Below, piece after piece: positions 1-9,155 of a stretch of DNA of 64,000 bases (within the stretch, counting starts at the first letter, position 1; every line of letters starts with the position of its first letter). Source of the stretch: Bacteroidota bacterium (GTDB taxonomy: Bacteria; Bacteroidota; Bacteroidia; Cytophagales; Spirosomataceae). Location: assembly GCA_020161355.1 (NCBI GenBank), contig JAIUOF010000002.1, positions 186,001-250,000 on the forward strand. The letters are read 5' to 3'. The notes beneath the pieces are model-generated. The model saw only the letters and a list, made by a program, of their open reading frames with translations, searched no databases and was not told the DNA's origin. Made by a program: the position numbers and the translations under genes.

Positions 1-444
1 GGTGGGGCTCAAAGCGATTATTATTTCTTTTATAGCATCATTATGTCTGATTCTCTCGACCAGAGAATCAATTTGGAGGTCAGAGGGTCCAATACCCTGA
101 ATAGGCGAAATCACTCCACCCAACACATGGTATTTCCCCTGATACTGGGCGGTATTTTCAATAGCAAGTACGTCTTTAGTATCCTGCACAATCGCCAGTA
201 TGGAGTCATCACGCTTTACCGAGTCACAGATGCGGCATATTTCGGTATCGGAAATATTATGACATACCTTGCAAAAAGTAGTTTTTTCGACCAAATCTGT
301 AATGGCCATGGTCAAATTATGCGTAACCGATTTTTCTGATTTCAACAAATGTAAAGCAAGCCTTAGTGCTGACTTTTTTCCGATTCCGGGCAATCTCGAA
401 ATCTCATTTACGGCATCTTCAACTAGTTTTGAAGGATAATTCAA
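1..444 (-). CDS. recR: Recombination mediator RecR (3' end cut off by the window edge)
   Basis: RecR works with RecF and RecO to load RecA on single-stranded gaps. Reading the minus strand gives about 148 residues, of roughly 200 expected, so the C-terminal part lies outside the window. Visible are the N-terminal helix-hairpin-helix (SRLPGIGKKSALRLALHLL), the four-cysteine zinc motif (CKVC...CRIC) and the start of the Toprim domain (SILAIVQDTKDVLAIE). I see no in-frame ATG at the expected N-terminus. A TTG at 444 gives MNYPSKLVEDAV, which matches the usual RecR start. It lies 13 bp downstream of clpS on the same strand, so the two are probably co-transcribed. Confidence 0.93.
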   Translation of the reverse strand, partial: MNYPSKLVEDAVNEISRLPGIGKKSALRLALHLLKSEKSVTHNLTMAITDLVEKTTFCKVCHNISDTEICRICDSVKRDDSILAIVQDTKDVLAIENTAQYQGKYHVLGGVISPIQGIGPSDLQIDSLVERIRHNDAIKEIIIALSPT

Positions 445-457
445 TGCTTTAATTAAT

Positions 458-751
458 TTATCTTAATAATATTTCTGCCGAAATTCCACGCTCACAAATA
501 GCATCTCTTACAGGCTTGAGCTCTTCAAAATCTCCGTTTTTTACCGAACATTTTCCTTTATAATGAATAATTAGCGTGCATTGTTCGGCCTGTTCAAAGG
601 AATGACCACAAACCTCAATCAAAGTATCGATAACGTGATCAAAAGTATTAACATCATCATTGAAAACTACAATAGCATAAAGCTTAATATTATCAACCTC
701 AACTTCTTCTTCTACTTTGATTTCTATGTCTGTTTCCGGAGCAAACTTCAT
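458..751 (-). CDS. clpS: ATP-dependent Clp protease adaptor ClpS
   Basis: ClpS binds N-degron substrates (N-terminal Leu, Phe, Tyr, Trp) and delivers them to ClpA/ClpC-ClpP in the cytoplasm. The 97-residue protein has the family length. It has an acidic, flexible N-terminal 25 residues followed by the core with the substrate-pocket segment FNDDVNTFDHVIDTL and the conserved HYKGKC segment, whose His contributes to N-end binding. It is the first gene of a likely clpS-recR transcript; the upstream 190 bp before the divergent symporter is AT-rich and must hold both promoters. Confidence 0.93.
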   Translation of the reverse strand: MKFAPETDIEIKVEEEVEVDNIKLYAIVVFNDDVNTFDHVIDTLIEVCGHSFEQAEQCTLIIHYKGKCSVKNGDFEELKPVRDAICERGISAEILLR

Positions 752-943
752 GTTTTGAGAAAATACTTTAATTTTTACAAATTTAAATCAATTTGGTCTT
801 TTTCTAATTAACAAATATCACAATTATTGGTTTTGGAAAATAATGTTTAAATCTCAATCCGGCCAAAAAGAATTGAATTCTTCAAATATTTTAAAAAATA
901 AATTAGATATTTGCCAATATCTTAATCAATTGAAACCAAAAAA

Positions 944-2425
944 ATGACCCCAATATTAGCCCTAAGTATTCTGTTTATCTATTTCCTTGTTCTAATATTA
1001 ATTTCGATAAAAACATCCAAAGGTGCCGACACCAACACTTTTTTTACTGCCAATAAGCAGTCGGCATGGTATCTGGTGGCATTTGCCATGATAGGCACTT
1101 CAATTTCAGGAGTTACCTTCATTTCGGTTCCGGGTGCGGTCGGGGTACGCAGCTTCTCGTATTTCCAAATGGTGCTTGGGTATATCCTTGGATATATTTT
1201 TATCGGAAAAGTCCTGATGCCGCTTTATTACCGGCTCAATTTGGTTTCGATTTATAGTTATTTGGACAATCGACTGGGGTATTGGTCATATAAAACAGGC
1301 TCAGCTTTTTTCTTACTTTCCAGAACACTGGGCTCGGCGGTGAGACTCTACATAGCTGCTCAAGTATTGCAACTGGCCATTTACAATAGCCTCGGAGTGC
1401 CGTTTGAAGTTAGCGTGGCTATAACTATTGCTTTGATTTGGGTTTATACGTTTAAAGGTGGCGTCAAAACTATTATTATTACCGATACCCTCCAAACCAC
1501 ATTTCTGATTTCTGCGGTTGCTTTGACTGTATATCTGATTTCCAGTCAGTTAAATCTTGGCTTTATGGGCACGGTTCAAGAGATTCAAAATAGCGATTTC
1601 TCTCAGGTATTTTTCTTTGGGGATGGCTGGGGTGACTTCAAAAACTTTTTCAAGCAATTTATATCAGGTGCACTTATCACACTGGTAATGACGGGATTAG
1701 ACCAGGATTTAATGCAAAAAAATCTGACCTGTAAAAACCTCGGTGAAGCTCAGAAAAACATGTTTTGGTTTACGATTTCATTGATTTTTGTAAATATCTT
1801 ATTCCTGAGTCTCGGAGCCTTACTTTATATATATGCCAACCAAAAAGGCATCACAATTCCCGCAAAAACGGACGATCTCTATCCAATGATGGCTCTGGAA
1901 ATATTCGGAAATGGCGGCATGGGATCCATCGGCGTTTTGGTAGCCGTAATGTTTTTGATAGGAATCACAGCGGCTACTTATGCCAGTTCTGATTCTGCAC
2001 TTACAGCTCTGACTACATCTTTTTGCATTGATTTTATGAATGTAGAATCAAAACCTGAAAAACAAAGAGCCAAAATCAAGCACTATGTGCATATCATGTT
2101 TTCGGTGATTTTTTATGTTGTGATTATCATTTTCAGTTATCTCAACAATAAGGACGTGATCTCCGCCATATTTCAGATAGCCAGCTATACCTACGGACCG
2201 CTATTGGGCTTATTTGTGTTTGGATTATATACCAGGAAAAACCTGGGAAGCTTTGATCGGTTTGTGCCCTATGTGTGTGTGTTAGCTCCGGCATTGACCT
2301 ATATCACCGTTGGATTTATTGAGCGAAACTTCGGTTATAAATTTGTAAACGAAAACCTGCTCATCAACGGGTTCTTTACTTTTGCAGGTTTGTATGTTTT
2401 GGCTTTGATGAATAAAAAGAGGTAA
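944..2425 (+). CDS. Sodium:solute symporter (SSS/SLC5 family)
   Basis: This is a 493-residue inner-membrane protein with about 13 hydrophobic segments, expected to import a solute with Na+. Family features seen are the first-helix region FAMIGTSISGVTFISVPGAV, the following VLGYILGYIFIGKVLMPLYYRLN segment, and the late-helix ATYASSDSALTALTTSF region. The Ser-rich helix in that last segment corresponds to Na+-site helices in SSS transporters. The substrate cannot be read from the sequence: sugar, sialic acid, proline and other substrates all occur in this family. It is a single gene, divergent from clpS and convergent with the methyltransferase gene. Confidence 0.9.
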   Translation: MTPILALSILFIYFLVLILISIKTSKGADTNTFFTANKQSAWYLVAFAMIGTSISGVTFISVPGAVGVRSFSYFQMVLGYILGYIFIGKVLMPLYYRLNLVSIYSYLDNRLGYWSYKTGSAFFLLSRTLGSAVRLYIAAQVLQLAIYNSLGVPFEVSVAITIALIWVYTFKGGVKTIIITDTLQTTFLISAVALTVYLISSQLNLGFMGTVQEIQNSDFSQVFFFGDGWGDFKNFFKQFISGALITLVMTGLDQDLMQKNLTCKNLGEAQKNMFWFTISLIFVNILFLSLGALLYIYANQKGITIPAKTDDLYPMMALEIFGNGGMGSIGVLVAVMFLIGITAATYASSDSALTALTTSFCIDFMNVESKPEKQRAKIKHYVHIMFSVIFYVVIIIFSYLNNKDVISAIFQIASYTYGPLLGLFVFGLYTRKNLGSFDRFVPYVCVLAPALTYITVGFIERNFGYKFVNENLLINGFFTFAGLYVLALMNKKR

Positions 2426-2545
2426 TATTTTTTTGTGATCAGAATTTATAAATTTTCTTTTGGTCAAATGTAAAAAATTGAATAAAGGATTAAGACTTTT
2501 TGGGTTATAAAATCCTAAAGCTAAATTCCTAAAAATATTGTTAAA

Positions 2546-4579
2546 TCAATAAAATGTAAAATGTAATATTGTTCTTTTTAATGCCTTATCTGCTTCCCAA
2601 TAATATGGAGGGTTTAAATTCAAATTTGGAATACTTTTTGACCTAGATATAATTACTCTACCTAAGCTTTCAGCGACTATCATTATTTTTCTGGAAATTA
2701 AATTACTTTTTGTACAATAAGGTAATTCTTTACCGGTATATGATTCACCAGGAAGACAAATAATTAGCTGCCCAAAAGGTTTTAATGATTTTATTGCTCT
2801 AAAAATAAAGTCATTATACAAATCAACCAAAGAATTTTCGTCTTCAATAGTATTGAATCCATAAGGAGGGTCACAAAGTATTAAGCTATAAAAATTTTCC
2901 TCTAAATCAGTAGCATTTTTCAATGAAAAAATTTCATTCGGCAAATTATCAAAGTTGTTCTTATCATTAAACAAACTAGATGTTATTTTTAATGAATAGT
3001 GTGACTGGAAAGTAGTAATATGATTTTCATTTTTCAAAAAACTATCTTTACACTTTTGCTTGAGATCAATTAAATCACCAATCTGCTTCAAAAAATCATT
3101 TTTAGATTTTTCAAAAGCTTTCTCAAAGTTCATTGATTTACGACTGAAAGCACTGTAGTATCTTAAATAAGACTTCATTATTAAATAAAACAATATTCTT
3201 TCTTCAAAATTTATTCCTTTAAATTTTGTCAAAAAATCATTATCAAAATCAAATTCATAAAAATTGTTTTTATTGGATTCGTTATTCTTTAATTCTTCAA
3301 AAAGCATATATACTTTATGAGATTCAATTTTCAAATTACTTGAAAAATTAAAACTAGTTTGAGGGTTCTCAAAGAAATTAGATATATGTTCAATCTCCTT
3401 TTTGATTTCTAATAATTCTTTAAAATCCTTACAAAAAAAACTTAAATTATCCTCAATCAAAATATGTGTTAAAATATTTAAATCAGAGCAAACAATTTCA
3501 TTATTCAGACCTATTCTTTTTGCCTCAAACCAAGTAGTTCCCGTGCCACCAAAAGGGTCACAAATTGGTCCCTCAACTAATTGTGATTTTGCAATATTTA
3601 AGAGAGCGGCAGTTAGAGAATGAGGCATGGTTGTATGTGATTTCCACCCCGGCTTGTTTTCATCAAAAAAGAAGAAAGGGCTTCCATTTTTATATACTTG
3701 CTCATATAAAATGTAGAAACGATTTTGCCCAGAATTATTAAGTGTGGTTGACGAAATTGATCTATCGGAAATTAACCAAATTGTTTTATCAGATTCAAAT
3801 GAATGTTTTGTTTTATAATTACCTGGGTCAGGAAGTATTAATTTCTCTTTACAAAGCAAATCAGAGGCAATTTCATTCAATAAATTGGGTAATTTTGTTC
3901 TACCCATATCCATTTTTTCAACATAAATTTTAAGACTTTCAATTCCTTTGTTTATATATTCGCTTGAACTGCTATCATAATTTGAAAAGTCTTCATGTGA
4001 ATAAACCACAAATGGGATTTTATTTGTACTATCATTTTGAAGCAAATAATTTTTTAAGTTTTCAAGGAACTCATTCTTCCTTGCCTTCTTTATATTTCTT
4101 ATATAAATCGACTTACCTCCTGAATGAATATATCCTGAATCATGAATAACTTTATCTATCTTACTTGATAATCCAATTGGTAAAAAAACCGAACATGAAC
4201 CAAAAAACATATCTACTGGAGCACTTGAAATAAAAATATCTATGTTTTTTATTGCAAAATCTTGGATTCGTTTATTATCAAAAGGTGAATAATCCTCCAA
4301 TACAATATTCATTAAATCAGTAATTGCTGTTCTTAAATGAACCGTTGAATGGAAAAGAATAATCGGCGAATCCTCCTCTCTGTAAAAATTTAATAATGAG
4401 AATAATTCATTATACTGTGTGTTTGTAACACTTAAATTCTTTTTGAACAAAAAAAATAACGGAGTTCCATTTTGTCGATACCATTTATCAAAGAATTTTT
4501 CCCATTTGAATTCAGAATTTTCTATTGAATTATTAAGAGATTGGACAAGTTTTTCAATTATTTGATTTTTAGTGGGCAT
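2546..4579 (-). CDS. Solitary class I SAM-dependent DNA/RNA methyltransferase
   Basis: The 677-residue protein has a SAM-binding motif I at residues 341-349 (DPFGGTGTT) and a catalytic DPPYGFN motif at 570-576. They are separated by a 220-residue, Lys/Asn/Phe-rich insert of the size of a target-recognition domain. The segment before motif I (KPGWKSHTTMPHSLTAALLN) resembles the corresponding part of UPF0020/TRM11-type and N6-adenine/N4-cytosine methylases. The first 300 residues match no domain I can name. No restriction enzyme or specificity subunit is adjacent. The gene is more AT-rich than its neighbours and sits between two core genes, which suggests horizontal acquisition. Substrate (DNA or RNA) is unresolved. 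Confidence 0.72.
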   Translation of the reverse strand: MPTKNQIIEKLVQSLNNSIENSEFKWEKFFDKWYRQNGTPLFFLFKKNLSVTNTQYNELFSLLNFYREEDSPIILFHSTVHLRTAITDLMNIVLEDYSPFDNKRIQDFAIKNIDIFISSAPVDMFFGSCSVFLPIGLSSKIDKVIHDSGYIHSGGKSIYIRNIKKARKNEFLENLKNYLLQNDSTNKIPFVVYSHEDFSNYDSSSSEYINKGIESLKIYVEKMDMGRTKLPNLLNEIASDLLCKEKLILPDPGNYKTKHSFESDKTIWLISDRSISSTTLNNSGQNRFYILYEQVYKNGSPFFFFDENKPGWKSHTTMPHSLTAALLNIAKSQLVEGPICDPFGGTGTTWFEAKRIGLNNEIVCSDLNILTHILIEDNLSFFCKDFKELLEIKKEIEHISNFFENPQTSFNFSSNLKIESHKVYMLFEELKNNESNKNNFYEFDFDNDFLTKFKGINFEERILFYLIMKSYLRYYSAFSRKSMNFEKAFEKSKNDFLKQIGDLIDLKQKCKDSFLKNENHITTFQSHYSLKITSSLFNDKNNFDNLPNEIFSLKNATDLEENFYSLILCDPPYGFNTIEDENSLVDLYNDFIFRAIKSLKPFGQLIICLPGESYTGKELPYCTKSNLISRKIMIVAESLGRVIISRSKSIPNLNLNPPYYWEADKALKRTILHFTFY

Positions 4580-4700
4580 TTTATTGGGATTTGGTCTAGT
4601 ATATTGTGTAAAAATATTGTAATTTATCTAAAAAATCAATTTTTGTGGAAATTATTGACAAAATTCAAATCTTTAACATATTGAATTCCATGCTTTTAAT

Positions 4701-4740
4701 ACGCAAAAATGACCTCCAGCAACGCTAAAGGCCATTTTTA
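4701..4740 (-). terminator. Intrinsic terminator of the DEAD-box helicase gene
   Basis: Directly after the helicase stop codon, the minus strand forms a 10-bp stem (one G-U pair) with a loop of about 13 nt, followed by a run of five T. Stem arms are at about 4706-4715 and 4729-4738. Confidence 0.7.
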
Positions 4741-4754
4741 TATTTATCTAAAAC

Positions 4755-6560
4755 TTATTTTGCTACCTCAATATTGGCTTCACGGGCGTTGATGGTTTTG
4801 CCACGCATGCCTTCTATCACTTTACTCACGTCTCTTTGAGGCACTTCTACAAAGCTAAACTTATCGTACATATCGATCTGACCAATCACTCTTCCAGGGA
4901 TTTTAGCTTCAGAGGCAATGGCACCCACAATATGATTAGGAGCAACGTTGTCTTTACGACCGAGGTTGATAAACAGTCTTACCATTCCCGGCTCACCTGA
5001 ACCCATATTTCCACCTCCACGACGTGCCCCACTTCTCTCTTCGCCACCGTCAAATCTTCTGCTTCCACCGTCGAAACGACTGCCTCCTTCAAATCCTCTG
5101 CCACCTTCAGGTCTGCTGCTTCCTTCAAAGCGACCACCTCGTCTGGCTCTTTCACCTCCAAAAGTCCTTTCAGAAGGTCTGGCATCTCTTCCGCCAAACT
5201 TGGCATCTCTGCCACGTCTTTCGGTAGGTTTATTGTCAGAAAGTTCATCATCTCTAAACTCCGAACGACGCTGCTTGCCAAGTTGCATACGCATCAATGC
5301 TGTCATGATAGAATAGGTGCTGATACCCTCAGTCTTCATTTCATCTATCAATGACTCAAACTGCTGATTGCCTTCCTCCTGCACGTTGGCAAGGATTTTC
5401 TCTTTAAACTTTTTGTTACGAGCTTCTTCAAGGTCAGTTTGCATCGGAATTTTCCCTTCCGGTATAGCTACCTTGGTATAATTTTCAAGGTCACGCATAC
5501 GCATACGATCCCGACGGGTAATCAACAAAAACGCTTTTCCTTGTTTTCCGGCACGTCCGGTACGACCGATACGGTGTACATAATATTCCAGATCCATCGG
5601 AAGGTCGTAATTGATAACGGCATCTACCCCACTCACGTCAATTCCACGTGCGGCCACGTCTGTCGCCACCAATATTTTTGTATTTCCATAACGGAATTTG
5701 TTCATCACCTGATTTCTTGCTGCCTGACGCATGTCTCCGTGAAGACCCTCGGCCAAATAACCATTGGCTTGAAGTTCTTCTACCACTTCATCCACTTTTG
5801 ATTTTGTGTTACAGAATACCAGCATTAACTGAAGATCATGTACATCTATCAATCTGATCATAACTTCATATTTGGCTTCTTTTTTCACCAAAAAGTAGCT
5901 CTGTTCGATATTGTCATTGGTTATCTCTTTACGAGTAACTTTTACAATCTCAGGATCTTTCTGGAATTTTTTGGTGATATTCAGAATTTCTTTCGACATG
6001 GTAGCCGAGAAAAGCACCGTTTGTCTTTCTTCGGGAGCGTGTGAAAGGATTTCCTCGATGTCTTCTCTGAAACCCATATTGAGCATTTCGTCGGCTTCGT
6101 CAAGAATTACCATCGAAATATGGTCAAGCTTCAAAGTCTTTTTCTCGATATGATCTTTGATACGACCCGGAGTACCCACTACGATTTGTGTACCTCTTTT
6201 GAGGTTTTGGAATTGACGCTCGTAAGATTCACCACCAAAAATGGCCGTTACTAAAAGCCCTTTTTTGTGCTTGGCCAATAGTGTGATTTGCTCTTTTACC
6301 TGTAGGGCTAGCTCCCTGGTCGGACACATGATAATCACCTGTGTATCACGTCTTTCAGCATCAACATGCTCAATAGCGGGGATACCAAAGGCGGCGGTTT
6401 TACCTGTACCTGTCTGTGCTTGTCCGATTACATCTTTACCGGTCATTACAACCGGAATAGCGGCTGCTTGTATGGGCGTAGTATCTGTAAAGCCCATTTC
6501 ATTTACTGCTTGAAGGATATAATCCGACAATGGCAATTCATTAAATTTTAATGTTTGCAT
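4755..6560 (-). CDS. deaD: DEAD-box ATP-dependent RNA helicase, DeaD/CsdA type
   Basis: This 601-residue protein unwinds RNA duplexes in ribosome assembly and cold adaptation. The order of motifs is complete: Q motif (TPIQAAAIP), motif I AQTGTGKT, PTRELA, DEAD, SAT, the ARGIDV segment, and HRIGRTGRAG. A basic Arg/Gly-rich linker follows (about residues 440-530). The last 75 residues form a DbpA-type RNA-binding domain (VRLFINLGRKDNVAPNHIVG onward), as in DeaD/CsdA. The Arg/Gly linker has low-complexity repeats of GGR/FEGG/FDGG type. The start ATG is preceded by a terminator-like hairpin, described separately, which suggests post-transcriptional control. Confidence 0.93.
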   Translation of the reverse strand: MQTLKFNELPLSDYILQAVNEMGFTDTTPIQAAAIPVVMTGKDVIGQAQTGTGKTAAFGIPAIEHVDAERRDTQVIIMCPTRELALQVKEQITLLAKHKKGLLVTAIFGGESYERQFQNLKRGTQIVVGTPGRIKDHIEKKTLKLDHISMVILDEADEMLNMGFREDIEEILSHAPEERQTVLFSATMSKEILNITKKFQKDPEIVKVTRKEITNDNIEQSYFLVKKEAKYEVMIRLIDVHDLQLMLVFCNTKSKVDEVVEELQANGYLAEGLHGDMRQAARNQVMNKFRYGNTKILVATDVAARGIDVSGVDAVINYDLPMDLEYYVHRIGRTGRAGKQGKAFLLITRRDRMRMRDLENYTKVAIPEGKIPMQTDLEEARNKKFKEKILANVQEEGNQQFESLIDEMKTEGISTYSIMTALMRMQLGKQRRSEFRDDELSDNKPTERRGRDAKFGGRDARPSERTFGGERARRGGRFEGSSRPEGGRGFEGGSRFDGGSRRFDGGEERSGARRGGGNMGSGEPGMVRLFINLGRKDNVAPNHIVGAIASEAKIPGRVIGQIDMYDKFSFVEVPQRDVSKVIEGMRGKTINAREANIEVAK

Positions 6561-6590
6561 AAAAAAATTATTGCCGTTTTCGCCAACGGC
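6561..6590 (-). promoter_or_regulatory. Terminator-like hairpin abutting the helicase start codon
   Basis: In the minus-strand transcript a perfect 6-bp G/C-rich stem GCCGTT/AACGGC (6573-6590) with a 6-nt loop is followed by AATAA and a run of seven T that ends at the ATG (6558-6560). This has the form of an intrinsic terminator or of a hairpin masking the ribosome landing site. Its role is inference. Confidence 0.5.
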
Positions 6591-6877
6591 CAGATTTGTA
6601 AAATTTTAAAAAGATTCAGGCGATTGCGACACGCCTATACGTGAACACCACGGATTGTATCCGTTGCCTGCTCTGAAGTGAAAACCGGAATGGTTTATTA
6701 CTACCTAATTTGCCCAATGCAGAGTCCCGAACGGATAGTTCGATTAAAAACGATGCAAAGGTAAAGAGAAAAAGTTTAGAAATTTCTTTAAAATCAAAAA
6801 AAGAACATAACATAACAAACCGAGTAGGTATTATCCAATTTTATTTTAGAATATTTATATTTAAAGATATTAATATT
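6591..6877 (-). other. Long untranslated leader region upstream of the helicase
   Basis: There is no convincing gene in this stretch. On the minus strand a Bacteroidota-type -7 box TACCTTTG lies at 6756-6763, without a clear -33 box, which would give a leader of about 190 nt. The part from 6605 to 6750 is noticeably richer in G+C than the surrounding intergenic DNA, compatible with a structured 5' UTR. The rest (6764-6877) is AT-rich spacer before the PIN gene's stop. Confidence 0.4.
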
Positions 6878-7279
6878 CTAATTTTCAATAAATTGATTAA
6901 AAAAATCACGGGGAGATTCTATTTTGGTTTGCAAGAAACTTTCTAAAATCAGCAAGTCTTTGTCACCAGTAATAATATAATCGGCCTGAATATATTCGGC
7001 TAATTGTAATACATGATTATCATCCTTATCGCGACACGCATCAGGAATTGAGTTAGATGGATGTACAACTGAAACTCTTTCCTTTATGGTTTCCAGGATT
7101 AGTTCGGTTTGTGCTTCTGTTAATTTAGATTTACCTAAAAGCTTATTTTCTAGTTCATTAAAAAGCCACTGAGAAGAAAAAACGTTATAATTTGAGACAC
7201 AAAAGTCATACACTTTTGATGAAAAACCTGGAAAAAGTAATGAGGATAGAGAAATATTTGTATCAAAAACTATTTTCAT
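6878..7279 (-). CDS. PIN-domain ribonuclease toxin
   Basis: It is probably a Mg2+-dependent ribonuclease toxin of the PIN family. From the ATG at 7279 the protein has 133 residues and begins MKIVFDTNISLSSLL, with the first PIN acidic residue in FDTN. Later acidic residues lie in ACRDKDDNHVLQLAEY and ITGDKDLL, the usual positions of the metal-binding quartet. A longer in-frame reading upstream would overlap the partner gene; I chose the internal ATG because it places the PIN fold at the N-terminus and leaves a 4-bp gap to the upstream antitoxin, the normal toxin-antitoxin arrangement. Confidence 0.82.
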   Translation of the reverse strand: MKIVFDTNISLSSLLFPGFSSKVYDFCVSNYNVFSSQWLFNELENKLLGKSKLTEAQTELILETIKERVSVVHPSNSIPDACRDKDDNHVLQLAEYIQADYIITGDKDLLILESFLQTKIESPRDFFNQFIEN

Positions 7280-7283
7280 AAAA

Positions 7284-7502
7284 TCACGAAATAGCATCAA
7301 ATAAAGCATCTTCGCTTTCGATGCCATCGTGTTTTGCTACATTTATCAAACTTTTTCGAAGTTCTCTAAGCCTTTCAAAATAAAAATAATCATCCAAAGC
7401 TCTATTAATTAATTCCTCAGAATTCAAATTCAGGTCTTTTGACTTCTGTTCCAAAAGCCTCAAATTAGATGCTCTTAGCTTGATTTTAAGTGTTGCATTC
7501 AT
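7284..7502 (-). CDS. Putative antitoxin of the PIN toxin (ribbon-helix-helix-like)
   Basis: This is a 72-residue protein directly upstream of the PIN gene with a 4-bp gap. Its N-terminus (NATLKIKLRASNLRLLEQKS) has the alternating pattern of a short DNA-binding beta strand followed by two helices, as in ribbon-helix-helix antitoxins. The C-terminal half is amphipathic and acidic (KHDGIESEDALFDAIS), suited to blocking the PIN active site. Position and size support antitoxin; no family is recognised with certainty. Such antitoxins usually repress their own promoter, which would lie in 7503-7630. Confidence 0.65.
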   Translation of the reverse strand: MNATLKIKLRASNLRLLEQKSKDLNLNSEELINRALDDYFYFERLRELRKSLINVAKHDGIESEDALFDAIS

Positions 7503-7630
7503 TCCCGATCTGATAAGCTTAACAAGAATTTATTTAGTAAAAGAATAAAATTTAATGGGAAATTACTAATATTTTTTTTGTATTTATTAGCAAAATAAAC
7601 ACAAAGTCCGAAAATACGATTCCCAAAATC

Positions 7631-9154
7631 CTACAAAATACTCTTTGGCACCACCCTCCTGGTCTTCACTTTTATTCTTTTTGACATATCAACCAGGTGA
7701 TCGGGATTAAATTTTGTGGTGGTATGCCATGAATTTTCAGGCAAAAAATCGGTTTCAAAGTTTTGTTTTATTCCTTTAGAAACAGATTTATCATGGATAA
7801 TTGCGAAACACTCGGTATTAAGATTGGCACTTCTTGGATCAAGATTAAAAGTACCCACTACACTTATGCTATCATCAATCACCATACTTTTGGCGTGAAG
7901 GCCGAAGACAGGCGTAAAATTTACTTTTTTCTGATAAGCCCCTGTCATCATTTTGAAGCGTTCTTTGGCATCTGGCCTGAATTCATACACCTGAACACCT
8001 GTGGCCAACAATTCTTTTCTATCCCGCTGATAACCGCTGAATGCCTCCAGATTGTCAGTAGATGCCAGTGAGTTGGTAAGAATCCTTACCTTTACCCCTC
8101 TTTTCACAGCATCAGCAAAGACTTTCTTGCCGATAGCTGTGGTAATAAGATAGGGCGTCTGAATATCTACACTTTTTTGGGCATTATTTATCAAATCAAT
8201 CAAGGCTTTAGTGGTGTTTCCTCCTCCTCCAAGACCTTTTTTAAAGTGATTTTTTCCGGGAAAATCTGAAATGAATTCCACCTCTTTAACCCAAACTAAA
8301 GTTGAATCTTTGATTATTTTATCAAAACTATCCTGAAATTGATCGAGTTGAATTCTCACTTGAGGCCAAAAATTTTCGGGATTGCAGGCATATTGATGTA
8401 ATTTTTCAAATATTCCGGGTTTATATTCTACTTTTTTATCGGTTATCTCACTAACAGCTACACTATTCTTATTTTCCCAAAAATCGATAAAAGAGTTTTG
8501 CATATCGGTCACCCCCTTACCGAGCAACAATACATCACGGTCACGGAAATTGTATTCATGGTCATAATCAAAATATTCATCGGCAATGTTTCTGCCGCCG
8601 GTAATGCCAACTTTGCCATCAACTATGAATGTTTTGTTGTGCATTCTGAGATTGGCATCTTTGAAATCAAAGGCAAATTTTCCCAGCTTTTTGATAATGT
8701 TTTTGCCTAAATTAACGCCGGGATTGTACACTTTAATCTCAATGTTTGGATGCGAGTCCATTGTCAATATATCTTCAAGCTCTGAATCTACCATCATGTC
8801 ATCGACCAGCAAACGCACTTTTACACCTCTGTCGGCAGCCCGAACCAGGTAGTCACAGGCAATAAGGCCAACATTATCAGTAGAAAAAATAAAATATTGA
8901 ATGTCGATACTTTTTTGGGCATTTTGGGTAAACCACGCCCTGGTTATCAATGAACCACCTCCGTCTTCAAGCACCTGAACGGCAGTTTTGTTTTGCAGAT
9001 TTTCAGAATATTTATCAAAATACTCAGAAAGACCTTTGTGACTTTTTTCATGAATTTTAGCACAAAAATCTTCCTGAGATTTCTGATTCTTTTTCTGTTT
9101 TGAACAAGAAAAAAATAAAAATAATATAGATATGGAAATCGTAGCCAGTTTCAT
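7631..9154 (-). CDS. Phospholipase D / cardiolipin synthase-like lipoprotein
   Basis: This 507-residue protein belongs to the PLD superfamily and is expected to hydrolyse or transfer phosphodiesters in the cell envelope. Two HxK(x4)D motifs are present: HNKTFIVD near residue 170 and HAKSMVID near residue 420, each followed by the typical G(G/T)xN segment. The N-terminus (ISILFLFFSC) is a lipoprotein signal with Cys at about 17, so the protein is probably anchored to a membrane from the periplasmic side. The gene starts 1 bp after the stop of the M14 peptidase gene, so the two form an operon. Whether it makes cardiolipin or degrades a substrate cannot be said. Confidence 0.85.
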   Translation of the reverse strand: MKLATISISILFLFFSCSKQKKNQKSQEDFCAKIHEKSHKGLSEYFDKYSENLQNKTAVQVLEDGGGSLITRAWFTQNAQKSIDIQYFIFSTDNVGLIACDYLVRAADRGVKVRLLVDDMMVDSELEDILTMDSHPNIEIKVYNPGVNLGKNIIKKLGKFAFDFKDANLRMHNKTFIVDGKVGITGGRNIADEYFDYDHEYNFRDRDVLLLGKGVTDMQNSFIDFWENKNSVAVSEITDKKVEYKPGIFEKLHQYACNPENFWPQVRIQLDQFQDSFDKIIKDSTLVWVKEVEFISDFPGKNHFKKGLGGGGNTTKALIDLINNAQKSVDIQTPYLITTAIGKKVFADAVKRGVKVRILTNSLASTDNLEAFSGYQRDRKELLATGVQVYEFRPDAKERFKMMTGAYQKKVNFTPVFGLHAKSMVIDDSISVVGTFNLDPRSANLNTECFAIIHDKSVSKGIKQNFETDFLPENSWHTTTKFNPDHLVDMSKRIKVKTRRVVPKSIL

Positions 9155-9155
9155 T

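Noticed and set aside
4948..5316. Long open frame opposite the helicase Arg/Gly linker
   Set aside because: It is Pro/Leu/Ser-rich, as expected for the complement of an Arg/Gly-rich coding region, and has no start context or neighbours.
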